A stretch of DNA of 64,000 nt from Brachycybe producta (lineage: Eukaryota; Arthropoda; Diplopoda; Playtdesmida; Andrognathidae), in assembly GCA_036925085.1 (NCBI GenBank), contig JAUPFP010000010.1, positions 1,977,688-2,041,687 on the forward strand, read 5' to 3'. Positions 44,412 through 56,816 of the stretch are shown piece by piece. The number at the start of each line of letters is the position of its first letter. Position 1 is the first letter of the stretch. The position numbers and the translations under genes are program-made. The notes beneath the pieces were generated by a model. The model searched no databases. It was not told the origin of the DNA and was given only the letters and a program-made list of their open reading frames with translations.

Positions 44412-44622
44412 CAGTAGCACGTCGATTATCGGAACTTATGTCGGGCATGCATGGTTCGGATAATCGAAAGTTCACATAATCGAACTCCCAATAAGAAAAA
44501 GTGGAGAAACGTAAGAAAAACCCGATTGCAAAGAAATTTTTATTTTCATAAGTAGTATTTTCCATACGATTAAAGTAAAAAAAAAATTGGTTGAACCGAT
44601 AATTATAATCGACACTCTACTG
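44412..44622. mobile_element. pogo/Tigger-like MITE
   Basis: 211 bp flanked by TA. The ends CAGTAGCACGTCGATTATCG and, inverted, CAGTAGAGTGTCGATTATAA match the CAGTAG...TCGATTATC terminal repeats that I associate with pogo-family elements. No transposase is present. Confidence 0.75.
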
Positions 44623-44624
44623 TA

Positions 44625-45461
44625 ATTTCCACTAATTTCGTCTCCAGCGTAAAGCGGCACCACATACTCGGTTCCCATAATAGCTAGCCTCCACCTCGAA
44701 CCCTCGCCATCGTTCGAAATGGTTACAGTCGTTTTGTTGCCACTGCTTTGTCGCCTTCGTATTAAATAATGTTGTCACCTTTTTGTAACCATCTCCTATT
44801 TATAATTAAACAACATCCGTATTATTATTATTATAATATTTAATAATAATAATAATAATACGGATCCAATAGAACAGTGGTTCTCGAAGTTTACTAGGTG
44901 CCCCGCGATTTCATCGGGCCAAAACAAAAAAAAAAGTTTGTCAACCACTGCAACGAGGAGGAGGAGGGCTAAAATGATGTCACCATTTTCCAAGTATAAG
45001 TCTCAAGATATTCTTTTTTTTTTTCCAATTCCTTCCTTCATTTTTACTCGGCTATGACCCTCAAAAATATCTACAATGCTCTCTTAAAATCCTCTCAACT
45101 TATGATATTCCACACGCACAAACAAACAAACACATAAAGACACTGTGTGAGTCTATCTGTCACACAAAACACAAGAAAAAAAACCGCAAGACATCAGTTT
45201 CCTTTTTTTCTGTTCGAAAACAAAACGCAAAACACATAAAAATGTGAATGAGCAATTTGTATTTGAACATTTTGCGTTTCTAGATGAGGATTTCTGTTTT
45301 TTGTTGTTGTTTTTTTTTTGTTGTCAACAAAAATAAAACTTTGTAAACAATGTAAACTTTATGCCAAATAGTCGTGTCCTACATACAACGTACAAAAGTG
45401 CGTTTGTATTCAACCTTAATATAAAAGTAGGGTTAAATTATGAAGTGTATGTCTCTGTGTT
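44625..45461. other. Non-coding DNA
   Basis: ATT/TAA repeat near 44818-44860. Nothing coding was recognised. Confidence 0.5.
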
Positions 45462-46232
45462 AAGCTCTGGTTATGTCGATGTGTCTTGTGCCCGGTCCAC
45501 ACGTTTTCTACAACGTATATAGCCTCTTGCGCAGGCAAAAAATATGTGACACAAAGCCAATGGGAAGCCACAATCCATCACTGCACTTCAACGTTACAAA
45601 AGAGGTACCTATTAACGACCATTGGCCAGAATAAATGCATGGTGCCACAACTTCTGCAACAGTGTGAACACCATGTGTGGTACACCACATTTATGTTGCC
45701 TAATGTAAAAACCCACCTTCAGTCATATGAAGATAACAAGAGCACAGCAAGCATGTCAATCTCAAAGGCTAACACGGGCCAAACAAACAAGTTCTTAAGG
45801 TTATGTGGGCCGCAACAAAAAACTAAACTTCAATTTTTATAGAAACGTCGGTTTATTTCGAAAAGTACAGTAGAAAAAAGACCAAGAACAACGGTAAAAC
45901 TAATGTTTTCTTCCTGACACTTGCCATATATCTCTTCTTCTCTGCTACAATCTTTCCTACTTCTGAGGGAAATCTTGTTCGCAGTAATTACTTTCAAAAC
46001 TGACCCAAGTTGAATGTCAGTAATCCTGGATCTGACAAGAGCTGGGCCACAAAGATATTCGTTGTGGGCCGCGAGTTAACAAGCCTGCTTTACAGTGAAG
46101 TAAAAAAAAAAAAACGTTGCCGACAATTAATGACGTCAGATAGCCTTGCCATTATCTACCACATCAGTGCAGCGCAGCACTCTTCCCATCATGCCATCTG
46201 TACCATGAGACACATCTACATAACCAGAGCTT
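45462..46232. mobile_element. 771-bp element with 27-bp terminal inverted repeats
   Basis: AAGCTCTGGTTATGTCGATG and its complement at the right differ at one base over the first 25, then continue TGTCT. A 118-codon plus frame (45486-45842) inside has no transposase motif. It is a non-autonomous DNA transposon of unassigned superfamily. Confidence 0.82.
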
Positions 46233-46844
46233 GAGTGTCCTTGTTTTTGGTGGATAAAATTCTATTAAATTCTACAGTGTAATTTGGATTTGTAAACGAA
46301 TTACTCTCTTTCTCTCTCAGAAAAAGAATGAAAACGAAACGAATGAACGAAGGACACTTCTTGTTAATGGTCTCTCAACTATAAACATAACCAGAAACAA
46401 GAAGAAGAAAAAAAAAATAATCAAGGATTAGTTTTGTCGTCTTTTGTCGTTCTGCAATCTGCACAAACACACATTGACATCAAAAGCAAAGAAAACCATG
46501 TGTTTCAAAATAAATAACGCGCAAACGGCTAAAAGCAGCAGCAAAGATTCTCTCGAATATAATTAATTAATTAATTAATCCCATTTTTGTAAGGAAAATC
46601 TTACAAACGGCCAAACGTCGAAATTTGCAATTCGTAGGTTCTCTTCTTTTCCAAAGATAGCGGTGTGACGTAAAATAGCAGCCGTAATATGACAGTACAA
46701 ACTGCTTTTCGTATATTACGGTATCCCTATCTCCGGAAACACAGGCTTTAATGTGAGCCCCAAATATAAGCGATTAAGAGAATATTAAATTGTGATTTAA
46801 ATCACATGATTTAAAAAAAAACGTGACTTAATTTCAACAGACTT

Positions 46845-47252
46845 AAGGCCGCCTTATACTTCATTCTTTTTATTCCATTCTGTTCATTTCCATTCTGTCT
46901 ATTCAGTTCATGTCAAATTAAAGCAATGACTAAACTGAACAGCATGAACAACTGACCAAAATAAGAAACACATAGGACAAATCTTAGGGGAAAATAGGAT
47001 ATGGAAACTGGCAACAAAATTATTTAATAAAATAAGAGAAACTGGCATCACAGGTCTCCATCCCATAATAGGAATGGGACAATAAACAGGATAAGGTGTG
47101 GCTTATGACGTCCTATGTTATTCTGATTGGCTACCATGAACAGATTTCCCGCCACAGTTCAGCAAAGTTCTATCCATTCTGTTCATTCCTTTTATACCAA
47201 CAGAATGGACATTTGAACTGCTTTTTTAAGTATATGACCCCCAACGGCCTTT
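46845..47252. mobile_element. Degenerate inverted-repeat element
   Basis: AAGGCCGCCTTATACTT at the left is partly matched by AAGTATATGACCCCCAACGGCCTT at the right. Both sides carry CCATTCTGTTCATT words. The alignment needs gaps, so the boundaries are approximate. Confidence 0.5.
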
Positions 47253-47315
47253 AAACCAAAGTTTTTTTAAACTTGAATCTACGGAGCCCTATAAAGGACA
47301 TGCGAGGTTTTTTTG

Positions 47316-47526
47316 AAAATCTCGAAATGTCGACTTTATTCTCGACATGTCGACTTTTAATCTCTTTTAAGTCGGCCATGTTAATTATGCCATGGTGTGC
47401 GCACCATACTCTGATAATTAAATTATTGCTGCCACAAGAGGGCGCTTGCAATAATTTAATTATTAGAGTATGGTGCGTGCAACATGGCCAAATAAAAACG
47501 ATTAAAAGTCGACATGTCGAGATTTT
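47316..47526. mobile_element. Hairpin MITE with GTCGACATGTCGA arms
   Basis: 211 bp. The arms hold TCGACATGTCGACTTTTAAT and its complement, GGCCATGTT, and CACCATACTCT...AATTAAATTATTGC with its complement. Almost the entire element is self-complementary, giving two overlapping ~100-codon frames on opposite strands that are not genes. The left arm has a second, diverged copy of the outer 20 bp. Confidence 0.88.
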
Positions 47527-47732
47527 GAACCGTATGAACCGGTTATAAGATGTTCGGAACAATCATTCAAAAAATGATTTATATTTCAATTTCAAGTCTT
47601 CATAATTTAAAATATAAATAATTTTAAATTCTAACTTTTAAAAAAAATGTTACTTCAAATAAAGCTAAGCTTAATAATAATAATAATAATAATAAACACA
47701 AAACTATAGTGAATCTAAAAAATAGGCTTTCA

Positions 47733-48489
47733 ACGGTCGTATTCTTAATGATGACTAAGACATCCGTATTCAAAAACGTCGATTAAAATAAAAGTTAAGC
47801 TTAAACCATGACGCAATGAAAAATTCTCCATGCAAGTCTCTGAAGAGTTTATAAATTAGGCTTTGTTTAAGTTACACTTTGGCTTAAGTCAAGTTTAAGA
47901 ATACAACTGTTAGTCAAAAGTACTCTACACACTAAACATCAAATTTTGATGAGTTTAGCACTAGCTTTGACTGTGCCATCTTTTATGGCCGTATTCTAAA
48001 ATGTTACTTAAGTCAAAGCTAAGCTTTAATAAAATTAAACTAACAACCGTTCCATAGACTATATTATAGAGAATTTTGTCTTTAAAGCATGTTTTAAGCT
48101 TTTGCGATTTAAATCGGATTTTTTTATTTATTTAAAATTCAGTAAAATTGCTCTTTAATTGACTGAAATTCCATACATGACAAAGTGTTCAATCTGTTTA
48201 TTCGCCAGTGAAGTACATTTTTTGAATACGAAATTAATGTAATAAAAGATAAAAAAAATTCACTTTCCTTTTTTTTAAAAAAAAAAAAGATAAAAATTCT
48301 CAAATTAAATATCTACATGTAAATGTGATTTAAATCACTCGTTTTTAATTTAATGGTTTTGCCATTTTTTTTTTAAATCCTGACTTAAATCATGTTATTA
48401 AATGGAGAAGAAGAAAAAACTTCGGCTGATTTAAATTAGTGGTTTAAATCTTGGCTTTATTTTAAGTAACAACACTTTAGAATACGACC
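47733..48489. mobile_element. Two adjoining inverted-repeat elements (GG(C/T)CGTATTCT ends)
   Basis: 47987-48489 has GGCCGTATTCTAAAATGTTA and, at the right, AACACTTTAGAATACGACC as inverted ends. 47733-47906 begins GGTCGTATTCTTAATGATGA and ends TTTAAGAATACAAC, a smaller relative. The TTAAGC/GCTTAA words are shared by both. Confidence 0.65.
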
Positions 48490-50300
48490 CGAAGTTTTAA
48501 CTTTGTTTAAGCTTAGCTTTAGCTGTTATATTCCCATATTATAATTTCACTCATTCTAAGTGAGGAGAACCATGAATACGGCCATAAAAAAAAGATTTGC
48601 ATAAAAAAGAACCGTCGTTCCCTTTCTTTTTTTAAAAAAGAAAACCAGGATTAGAACCAATGATGATGATGATGACATAACATACATGTGTTTATATAAT
48701 AACGTTATTAAAGTGAAGATTGTCTAATTTCGTAATGATAATGAGTCGTCGTCATTAAACAACATTCAGAAACTTTTAAAGAGAAGTCTCTTTGGCCGTT
48801 TTTTTTCCGGAAGTGAAAAAAAAAAGTTCTATCTCTCTCTCTCATTTTAATATTTTAAGTGAGAAAAAACACATTTTGAGGTTTTAATATTTCACATCAA
48901 AAATCAAAAGGTCAAACGGAAGAACACAATAATAAAAAAACCCCAAGACTCATTTAAATATTAAAATATGAGAAATAAAACAAAACCTCAATTGTTGTAT
49001 AAGTATGTCTATGAGAAAACGGAAAATTATAATTAAAAACAATTAAACTGAGATTCTCTCTCTCTCTCTCCTCCTGACAACAAGAGGATGACCAATGGTC
49101 AAAAGAACACTTAAAAGAGGCCACAGGTGGCACCACTTGTTAACAAACTAGTTATTCTCATCTTCATCATGATCACCATCATCATCATCAATAATCAATA
49201 AAAATGAATTAAATTATAAATTTGATTTACGATATGAGGTGATGAATGACGTCATCATCAGACCATCCTAACACATCGGCCCCCAATCGATCGATCGATC
49301 GGAGTCATCGATTAAGAAAACATAAAACCAACTGTTGGCATTTTCTAGTCTTACCATATTATTAAGAAATTCTAGTCGTCTCCATCGAATATCGATTAGA
49401 ACAACGACAAACAACCAACCAACCCACACTCCCCCCCCCCCAAACCAATATCCGTCTGTAGACATGTCTGTCTGTCTGGAATATGTGATAAAAAGGAATC
49501 TTAGTCTCATTTTGCTTTTTTCTATAAACAACAAGTTCACAGTTCAACTCACAAGTGAGTGAATGAAACAACTTAAAAATTAAGAAAACTTGGCACTTGT
49601 TACTTCAACTTGAATCCTCAAAACAAGGTTTCAACGCCAGAAAATTTATCTTTGTTGAGAACACTAGTTTCGAGAAAGCCCCTAAACTGGATTCTCAACA
49701 ACAACAAAAAAAACCTTTCTGTGTTGAAACCCTGTTTTGAGGCTTCAAATTCAAGTGATAAAATTCCTTCTTGAAAGAAGTATGCGAGAAAAAGAAGGAA
49801 CAAAATATTGACCGAGTGGCCGATTAAGATCCTTTTTCAAACGCACCACTTTTTGATGGTCGAGTTCGACTACAAAATTGTAGTCGTCAATGTCGTAAAA
49901 AAAACCGACCTCTCGAGCCGACTGCTGTGGTTAAAATGTGGTCCAAGTATTTTTGAGTTGGACGGCAACGATTTTGGCGACATGCAGACTACATTTTGCA
50001 AACGTACTTTGACCACCAAAAGTGGTTCGTGTGAAAAGGGCCTAAGTGGGTCATCAAAAATAGGATAAAAACACAAAATGAAATCGAAAATCAAACAAGT
50101 GTCACCATAAAAATGAAAGTGAACTTAAAAAAAACAAAAGAAAATCTAATTAATCAATAGAAAGTGAAACTCTTTTCCCTCCCTCCATCCATCCCCCATG
50201 TTGAACACCGGTATTTTCCTCATTCTAAACCCTCTTTCTTATCAATATTACCGAAAATATCATAATTTCTTTTTAAAAAAAATTGAGTAGTAAGTAATAA
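48490..50300. other. Non-coding DNA
   Basis: GAT repeats near 48660, TC tract near 49056-49070, CGAT repeats near 49288. TGAAACAAGG...GTTGAAACCC near 49620-49740 is loosely inverted. No gene was recognised. Confidence 0.5.
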
Positions 50301-50880
50301 CTTACATAATGACGACGACGGCGACGATGATGCCGACTATCCGATCGATCCGTAACCAAGAGAAGAATTCTAGACCCGACTCGATACAAGAAAAGAGAGA
50401 GAGCGAGCCCACCGCACGTCACTCTTCTTTTCTATCGGTTTCCTGTCGAACGGAAGTGAACTTTAAGCAATAGGAATAGTTTATTTTAAAACGGCGATCA
50501 TTTCAAGAGGGGAAGAGAAGAAGAAGAAGAAGAAAAGGAGCGTGAAAATACACACATGCGCACGAACGATGAAATCGCGGCAAAACGAAATACGATCAAC
50601 CGCGAACAATCTTCCATTCGCCCCGCCGCCAAAACAGAAACCCATTTAACCCCCCTCTTACCTCCACCTTCTCTTTCGTCTCTTCACTTATTTCTCATCA
50701 TCGTTCTTTCGAGATAAACGAAACAAACGAAGAAGAAACAGATAAAACAACGACCCAAAAAAACCCGCCGACAAAAAGCAAAGAGCTCACCATCGCTCCT
50801 CCTCCTGCAAAACACAACACTGTGGCGCCATCAAACGAGTAAATTGAATAAAGATCAATATAGAAGTCGTTCAACTGCAA
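50301..50880 (-). promoter_or_regulatory. CpG-richer segment, possible minus-strand promoter or 5' exon
   Basis: CG dinucleotides are noticeably denser here than in neighbouring DNA (GACGACGACGGCGACGA near 50310; CGCGG, CGCGAAC near 50576-50605). On the minus strand GGAGCGATG|GTGAGC (donor at 50790) could end a 5' exon. A 90-bp open stretch from 50880 ends in phase 0 there, whose protein is unconvincing. It could be the 5' end of the gene carrying the 30467-30608 exon, or unrelated. Confidence 0.3.
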
Positions 50881-53077
50881 GTTAGAGAAAAATGTCGAAA
50901 GTGAGGGAGCTTACTTGTCTAGCCTCTCTTCAGGCTCTGTTTATTTCTTTTACTCTCCGCTTATATTTATATTACTTTTTAATAAGACTTGGAATCTCTT
51001 TTAGAAAGGAAAGGCATCTACTGTTTTTGTACACCTGATTCCTGAATCATCGTGAGAAGAAGTCTGTGACGTAAGAGGGGTTGACAAAAAAATGTAAACT
51101 AGTGCCATTTACTGTAATAAAAAAGGTTATAAAAGAACTAAAAAAAAATATTTTGTATAAACCGTTGGGAATGTATGTTATGATACCGTTTGTACCAGAC
51201 TAAATGAGATAATCCTCAATTTTACGTTAACTCCTTTGACGTCACAAACATTTTCTTACGATGAGGCGGTAATAAAACTAACACTGAGTAGAAGTGACGC
51301 CATCTGTTGACTACACTCAGCCCTGACTCAAAACGTCCAAAAGCGAACCTTACAGTTGCGCTACCTCTATATATTATCTCACTACTGAGAATGCCAGATA
51401 TATCGATTACCAATAGAATCGATAACTACAACTCAATATCGTAACTGATTATGTGACCTCCAACCTGCGGCCCGCGAACCACTATCTTCTCACAATCAAA
51501 GAAATTTCATATTTACCTAAAGAAAATTGTCCTATTTTATGTCCAATAAAAAATAATATTCCCATCTCTATTTAAACATTTATAGAAAAAAAGAAATTAA
51601 TGGCATTTATGCGAAGACTCGTATTTTAATTACAGTTGTGCCAAAAACTAAAAACTCTAGAAAAAAAGCATTAAATATAAAGATATATTAGAACGTTGCA
51701 TAAAAAAACTCTTAAAAACTAAGAAAAACTGACAATTGCAGCAAAACAAACATCTTTCAATATTAATTAACAAAAAATTTCTACACAGATATAACATTTT
51801 TGTGGACATAATTCACCATCTTATTTCTAAACACACTAATTATTATAGATCCTATCAAATTGGAATATTTTAATCTCAACTAATTTAAATATATATGGTG
51901 TTACAACCACACAGTACGCTACACATTGATGCGTTTACTTGAACTAGATCACAAATAAGCACAAGACCCAAGTCAAGATAACTATAAGGAACCCTGAATT
52001 AGATTTGAGACTGAGGTCGAGACAAAATTGTACCCTTCCCTTTTTTTATTTTTGAGCCCTACCTCTCCTATTTCCTATAATCCTCCTTTTGAACTAAAAC
52101 CCTAACAGCAAAATTACGGCAGTACATTTAGAATGTGCTAATTCTAGTGTGATGGAACAAGAAATCGGTTGATTAATCACTAATCGTCATAGTTTGCGAT
52201 TAATAGTGAAAAATCGTTTCTATACTTGAATTATAATTTAAACATAAATGGGGGCATACTTAATGAACGGAACTTGTTTTGATAAACTAGTTTCTTTTTC
52301 AATTTCAAAATGATGGGGAAAAAATAAATTATGATAATCATCCGATGAAACGATTATCCTGTCCGATTTATCGATATTCATAAGATCGACAAAATCATTA
52401 ATTGAAATCTCCCGATAGTGGGCTAAAATGTTTTTCGAAACATCCATTACCACACGCTTGTTCCAAGATTCAATTACGGCGATTCTGGAGCCGAACCTAA
52501 GAACTTAAAAAGACTCGTAATTTGAGATAAATATTAAGACGGATGCGTCTTCCAAATCATAAAAAAAAACCGTGACTAGAAACACGTTGCTTACGGGTCG
52601 GAATTTCACTTAAATCCCACCCTCAAAGTAGACAATTGGTGCTTGTAAAACAGCCTCAAACGGTTACTCTCTTGACACACGCATAACCACACACACCTTC
52701 AAACAAACAAACAAAACAGACGCACGCATACACAAACACACACATGCACGCACGCACGCACGCACGAGAGATATTTCGCCATGAGAAAAGATTGCGAGAA
52801 AGAGCAAGAGAGAGAGAGAGAGAGAGCTGACACAAAAGAGAAAGAAAAGCAAGATCCTCTCTCAAAGAAAAGAACCGCAGTCGACTCTCGGAAACAGATA
52901 GAGAAAAACGAACTCAAACGAAAGAATTCAAAGAATCAGACATTTGAAATCCATTTTTCCACGTCTTGCCCGCTTCTTTCTATCGTCCGTACTCGGTGGT
53001 TGATTCCTAGAACAAAATAAAAAACAAAATTGACGGAACAAGGACGTTTGAATATTCATTTTGAGATTAGAACGCAC
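50881..53077. other. Non-coding DNA, including the unresolved 3' part of M-Ras
   Basis: The last M-Ras exon (polybasic tail and CAAX box, minus strand) should lie somewhere to the left of 53078 but I could not find it. CGCA repeats (about 52748-52766) and a GA tract (52806-52826) occur here. Confidence 0.45.
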
Positions 53078-53824
53078 CTTATTATTCTGACGACTTCGTG
53101 AAAGGCAGAGTCAACGTTAAGCGGCGGATCTTTTGCACTTGTTTCGATGTATGGAATCTACAAACGAAACAAAGATCCCACTTACATTTATATAAATCAC
53201 AAATACAAATGAAACCGTTTACTTTGAGTTGAGTTGCAAGATCTCGTCCGCAATCCTCTAACACTTTACGCAAATGAACCAAATCGACCTTGTTGGCAAC
53301 GAGTAGCATCGGATAAAAATCTCTACAAAAACATGTCAAACAAAAAAACGATATAGAGATAACGTCGTTTTGTTTCCAGTCGTCCAATTGCATGCAAATC
53401 GACCTGTCCTTAACGCGTAGAATCTGCGTGTGAAAGTTACGAATGTTTTCGAAGCTCTGTTTGTCTGTGACAGAATAGACGAGAAGGAAACCGTCTCCTT
53501 TACGCATGTACTGCTCTCTCATTGCACTGAACTCTTCTTGACCAGCCGTATCCAACACTGAAAAGCAAATAAATCAATTAAGATTAATACTTGAGGAGTT
53601 TACGAGAAAAAATGTTGACAACCGCGACACGTACCGTCAAGAACACACCACTGTCCGTCTACTTCTGTGTGTTGGATGTAAGAATCCTCGATAGTCGGGT
53701 CGTAATCCGTCACAAATAACTTCTGAAAGAACTGAATAGTGAGGGCAGACTTTCCAACTCCACCGTCACCAACCACCACCAGTTTAAAAGTCGTCAGGTT
53801 ATCGTTTGGCGGCTTTGACGACAT
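53078..53824 (-). CDS. MRAS: M-Ras small GTPase (C-terminal exon not found)
   Basis: Four coding exons on the minus strand: 53635-53824, 53404-53557, 53223-53322 and 53078-53157. All have GT/AG borders and the phases join (190, 154, 100, 80 nt). Residues 1-174 contain the P loop GDGGVGKS, switch [11 protein letters not shown], switch [17 protein letters not shown] and [24 protein letters not shown] and [12 protein letters not shown] are the M-Ras form rather than K-Ras or R-Ras. M-Ras at the plasma membrane activates a SHOC2-PP1 phosphatase complex on Raf. The ATG at 53824 gives an N-terminus [19 protein letters not shown], a little longer than K-Ras, as in M-Ras. The donor at 53077 leaves phase 2, so a final exon with polybasic residues and CAAX is expected to the left. 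The promoter region is shared with PSME3. Confidence 0.93.
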
Positions 53825-55077
53825 TCTTCTTCGATGAGCGAAAGATATCTCGAGGATTAACCGACTTCGAGAATCCTATTACGAAATACACCTTTCTAGA
53901 ATAACGGTTGAAGGCTCGGATGATGATGAGGCCAACAAAAGATTAATCTAAAAATACAAACAGTTCATTAGTCCGTCTCAACGCCTCTTTCACAATAACA
54001 AATCAATTAAAAAGCTTTGACAAGTTTCTTTCAGAGAGTTTATGTTGTTTCGAAATGACAACAGTTCGTCTTTAACAAACGATATATACACTAATGCATC
54101 CATTCATAGGATGCAACGAACATAACACTGAAAAAAGGAAAAAACCGAACGCAGCTGTGCATTTCGGAGATGCATACTTACCACAGATGAAGCACAAATG
54201 CAAAAAACCGTAAGCAGATAGAAAACAACATGGAGCACCTCGTCTTGTGTCGAAATTGGGAGAAAAAAAACAGACGGGAATGTCACTTGCAGACCTTGGC
54301 AAAATGCTAATCATTAAAGATCTGCTAACGAATGGTCATGAATCATGAAGACACTCACTTTAGTTGTCAAATGATTATACGTTCTTACCGTCAGGTGGCG
54401 AAGCAATTGTTCTGAACATTTTAACATTCTTTCGGTAATAACGACTGCTGCGCCACCTGAACATTGAGAAGTATAAATAACGCGAGTGCTGAAAGCCCGT
54501 TAAGGGTACAGGCAATTAGAAATCGGGAGATACAGAAATTGGTTCCGCCCTTTTTATGACGACATGTACCTTCTAATTGGTTGGTTATGTAGTCTGATGT
54601 TGAAAAAGGCGGAGCATGTGTCGTCAGATTACATAACCAACGAATTAGAAGTTGCCGGTCGTCATAAAAAAAGGGCCGACCCAACGTCTGTATGTCCCGA
54701 TTTCGAATTGCCAGTGTTCAAGGGTCTCGTAAGCATAAAGTGAAGAATTAAACGGCAAAGATGCTGCCATCTATTGACAACTATTATAACCTTTATTCTT
54801 AGCACTCGCTTATTTCTTTGTTTCCTTTTTCAGCTGATTTAACAATTGTAAATCATTGTTGACTATTGTTTCGATCGTTTTTTCTTAGTATCTCTGACAC
54901 ATAAATTGTGAAGCAGGCGACTGTTGCTTAATAGCTGTCGTCAATTTCATGACTCAAGACGCGTGCCATTAGAAACAGAGAGAGAAAATAGTAGAAAAAG
55001 GGCGTAAGGATAGCTCCGAGCACTCTTTACGTTATTAATCGCATTTGAATTACAGAGCTCTGTAGGATTGGGAAACG
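53825..55077. promoter_or_regulatory. Head-to-head promoter interval between MRAS and PSME3
   Basis: 1.25 kb separate the two divergent start codons. It probably contains both 5' UTRs and promoters. A family D MITE occupies 54505-54718. No TATA box was recognised near either start. Confidence 0.5.
54505..54718. mobile_element. MITE family D, copy 4
   Basis: Arms GGCAATTAGAAATCGGGA and, inverted, GGCAATTCGAAATCGGGACA, then ACAGAAATTGG, CCGCCCTTTTTATGACGAC and the complement of each. The centre has CTAATTGGTTGGTTATGTAG and its inverted copy. It sits in the MRAS-PSME3 promoter interval. Confidence 0.85.
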
Positions 55078-56678
55078 ATGACGAGCACATTGCAACCTCA
55101 GCAGCAAAGCAGCCGTTCAAATTCAAAAGGGGTTCCATCAGTAGCAGCCAGTGGTCGTCGTAATAACGATACAAGGCGAAGAGGAGGGAGGCGAGATTCC
55201 TCCCGTTTTCTGAACTCATCATCACTGTATGAACAACAAAACAGTTCAGAAAACGAACTGATTGACTCGGAAGAACCTTTAGAAGACAATAGTATGGCAA
55301 ACGACGTAACGCACAAGGTTAGAACGCGTTTTTAATATACGTAAACAGAGCGAAAAGAACAAAGAATTGAAAGAAGAAAAAAAAAGTTTCCCCACATGTT
55401 TACCTCCCCCCTTTGACTCCATTGACCTCCTTCTCAATATTATCCTATTTCGTATTTATGTTTCATAGGTGCACGAGTACAAGGAGAAGATAAAAGCCGA
55501 TGTATAATTAAACAGGAATCAAGATTTAAGCCCCTTTATTATATTTCCTAATGTTATTGTTTCTTACGTTTTAGGCTGAGGAACTTGTACTGAATACGTT
55601 TCCGAAGAAAGTCCTCGAACTCGATGCTTTGGTCAAGGTAGAAGTCGTCTAAAAGTAGAGACAGAATTAAGTGATTAATGATAAAAATAAACTTGTTCAT
55701 TTTTTGAATATATATTTCAGAGCGATCGTTTCAGTAAAACGGATCTGCAAGAGGTGAACACCGATCTGAACATACCCGTTCCAGAAGCGGTGGTAGCTGC
55801 CAACATTCCAAACAACCACGATGGTGAAGAAACGGCGACGATGCAGAAAAAAAGGAAGTTTGACGTACTAGACGGTGCAACCAACGATCTACTCGGAGGA
55901 ACAAAGGTGATGGCTCTACCAAACGGAACGGTCAACTGTAACAAACACATCGTCGAGCTGATCTCGATCGCAAAACCGCACATGAGGCAGTTGGTAGAAG
56001 ACGCGAACGTGGTAAGTTCTCATTAAACATCTCTCGTTTGTTTTTTAGTTATTTCTTATGTTTGATTCTCGTTCGTAGCTCAAGATGTGGATTCAGTTTC
56101 TCATCCCGAGAATCGAAGATGGAAACAACTTCGGAGTTTCCATTCAGGTACGTCATTACAGTAATGATAACGAACACCAATTGTCTTCATATTTTTTTTG
56201 TGGTTTCTTCTCATGCAGGAGGACATACTTGGTGAAATTAGAAACGTGGAAAGTGACGCGGCCGCTTACTTCGATCAGATATCTCGTTACTTTATGACGA
56301 GGGGAAAGATTGTGTCCAAAGTGGCCAAGTATCCTCACGTCGTAAGTTTCGCCTAAACTGTGTTACGGAGAGCGTCTCTATCAAATAGTACTGATTCGTT
56401 ATTTGATTTATATTCGACAGGAGGATTACCGCAGAACTGTTCAGGAACTGGACGAGAAGGAGTATCTGAGTATGAGGCTCGTTCTCATCGAGCTGAGGAA
56501 CCACTATGTAATTAAAGATTAATTCCGTTTGTAGCAATGTTGAACAGCTTTCATCACATCCCTTGTTTGTTTTTCTCCTTTCTATCTTGAAATTCAGTCT
56601 ACTGTTCATGACATGATCACCAAGAATCTGGAAAAGATAAAGAAACCGAGAACGTCAAATGTGGATACCATGTATTAG
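55078..56678 (+). CDS. PSME3: Proteasome activator PA28-gamma (REG-gamma)
   Basis: Eight exons: 55078-55317, 55469-55501, 55575-55637, 55721-56011, 56079-56147, 56219-56341, 56421-56507, 56598-56678. Every junction is phase 0 with GT/AG. PA28-gamma is a heptameric nuclear cap that opens the 20S proteasome for ubiquitin-independent degradation. Diagnostic blocks: AEELVLNTFPKKVLELD (helix 1), IPRIEDGNNFGVSIQ (activation-loop region), DQISRYFMTRGKIVSKVAKY, and KIKKPRTSNVDTMY at the C-terminus. From the ATG at 55294 (AGTATGG) the protein is 256 aa, the normal family length. From 55078 it gains 72 polar residues rich in Ser, Gln and Arg-Gly, unknown in the family. I consider 55294 the safer start, but the upstream frame is open and has a good Kozak context. 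A polyadenylation AATAAA lies at 56701. Confidence 0.97.
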
Positions 56679-56700
56679 TTACGACAACAACGTTAATTAA

Positions 56701-56706
56701 AATAAA
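56701..56706 (+). terminator. PSME3 polyadenylation signal
   Basis: AATAAA 23 bases after the stop codon, with a second AATAAA at 56811-56816. Either could be used. Confidence 0.6.
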
Positions 56707-56816
56707 GGAGAGTTAAAATTCGTCAAAAAAATGGATTTTCCTTACTGTTTACTGTTTACACAACAAAAGAAGACATTTGTTCCTTAAACTTGCTTTTCCG
56801 TTTTTCGTTTAATAAA

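Noticed and set aside
47251..47562. Mirror-image ~100-codon frames on both strands
   Set aside because: Expected from the self-complementary hairpin MITE at 47316-47526.
52656..52917. Ser/Leu- and Cys/Val-repeat frames
   Set aside because: Microsatellite (GA, GCAC) readings; not M-Ras exons.
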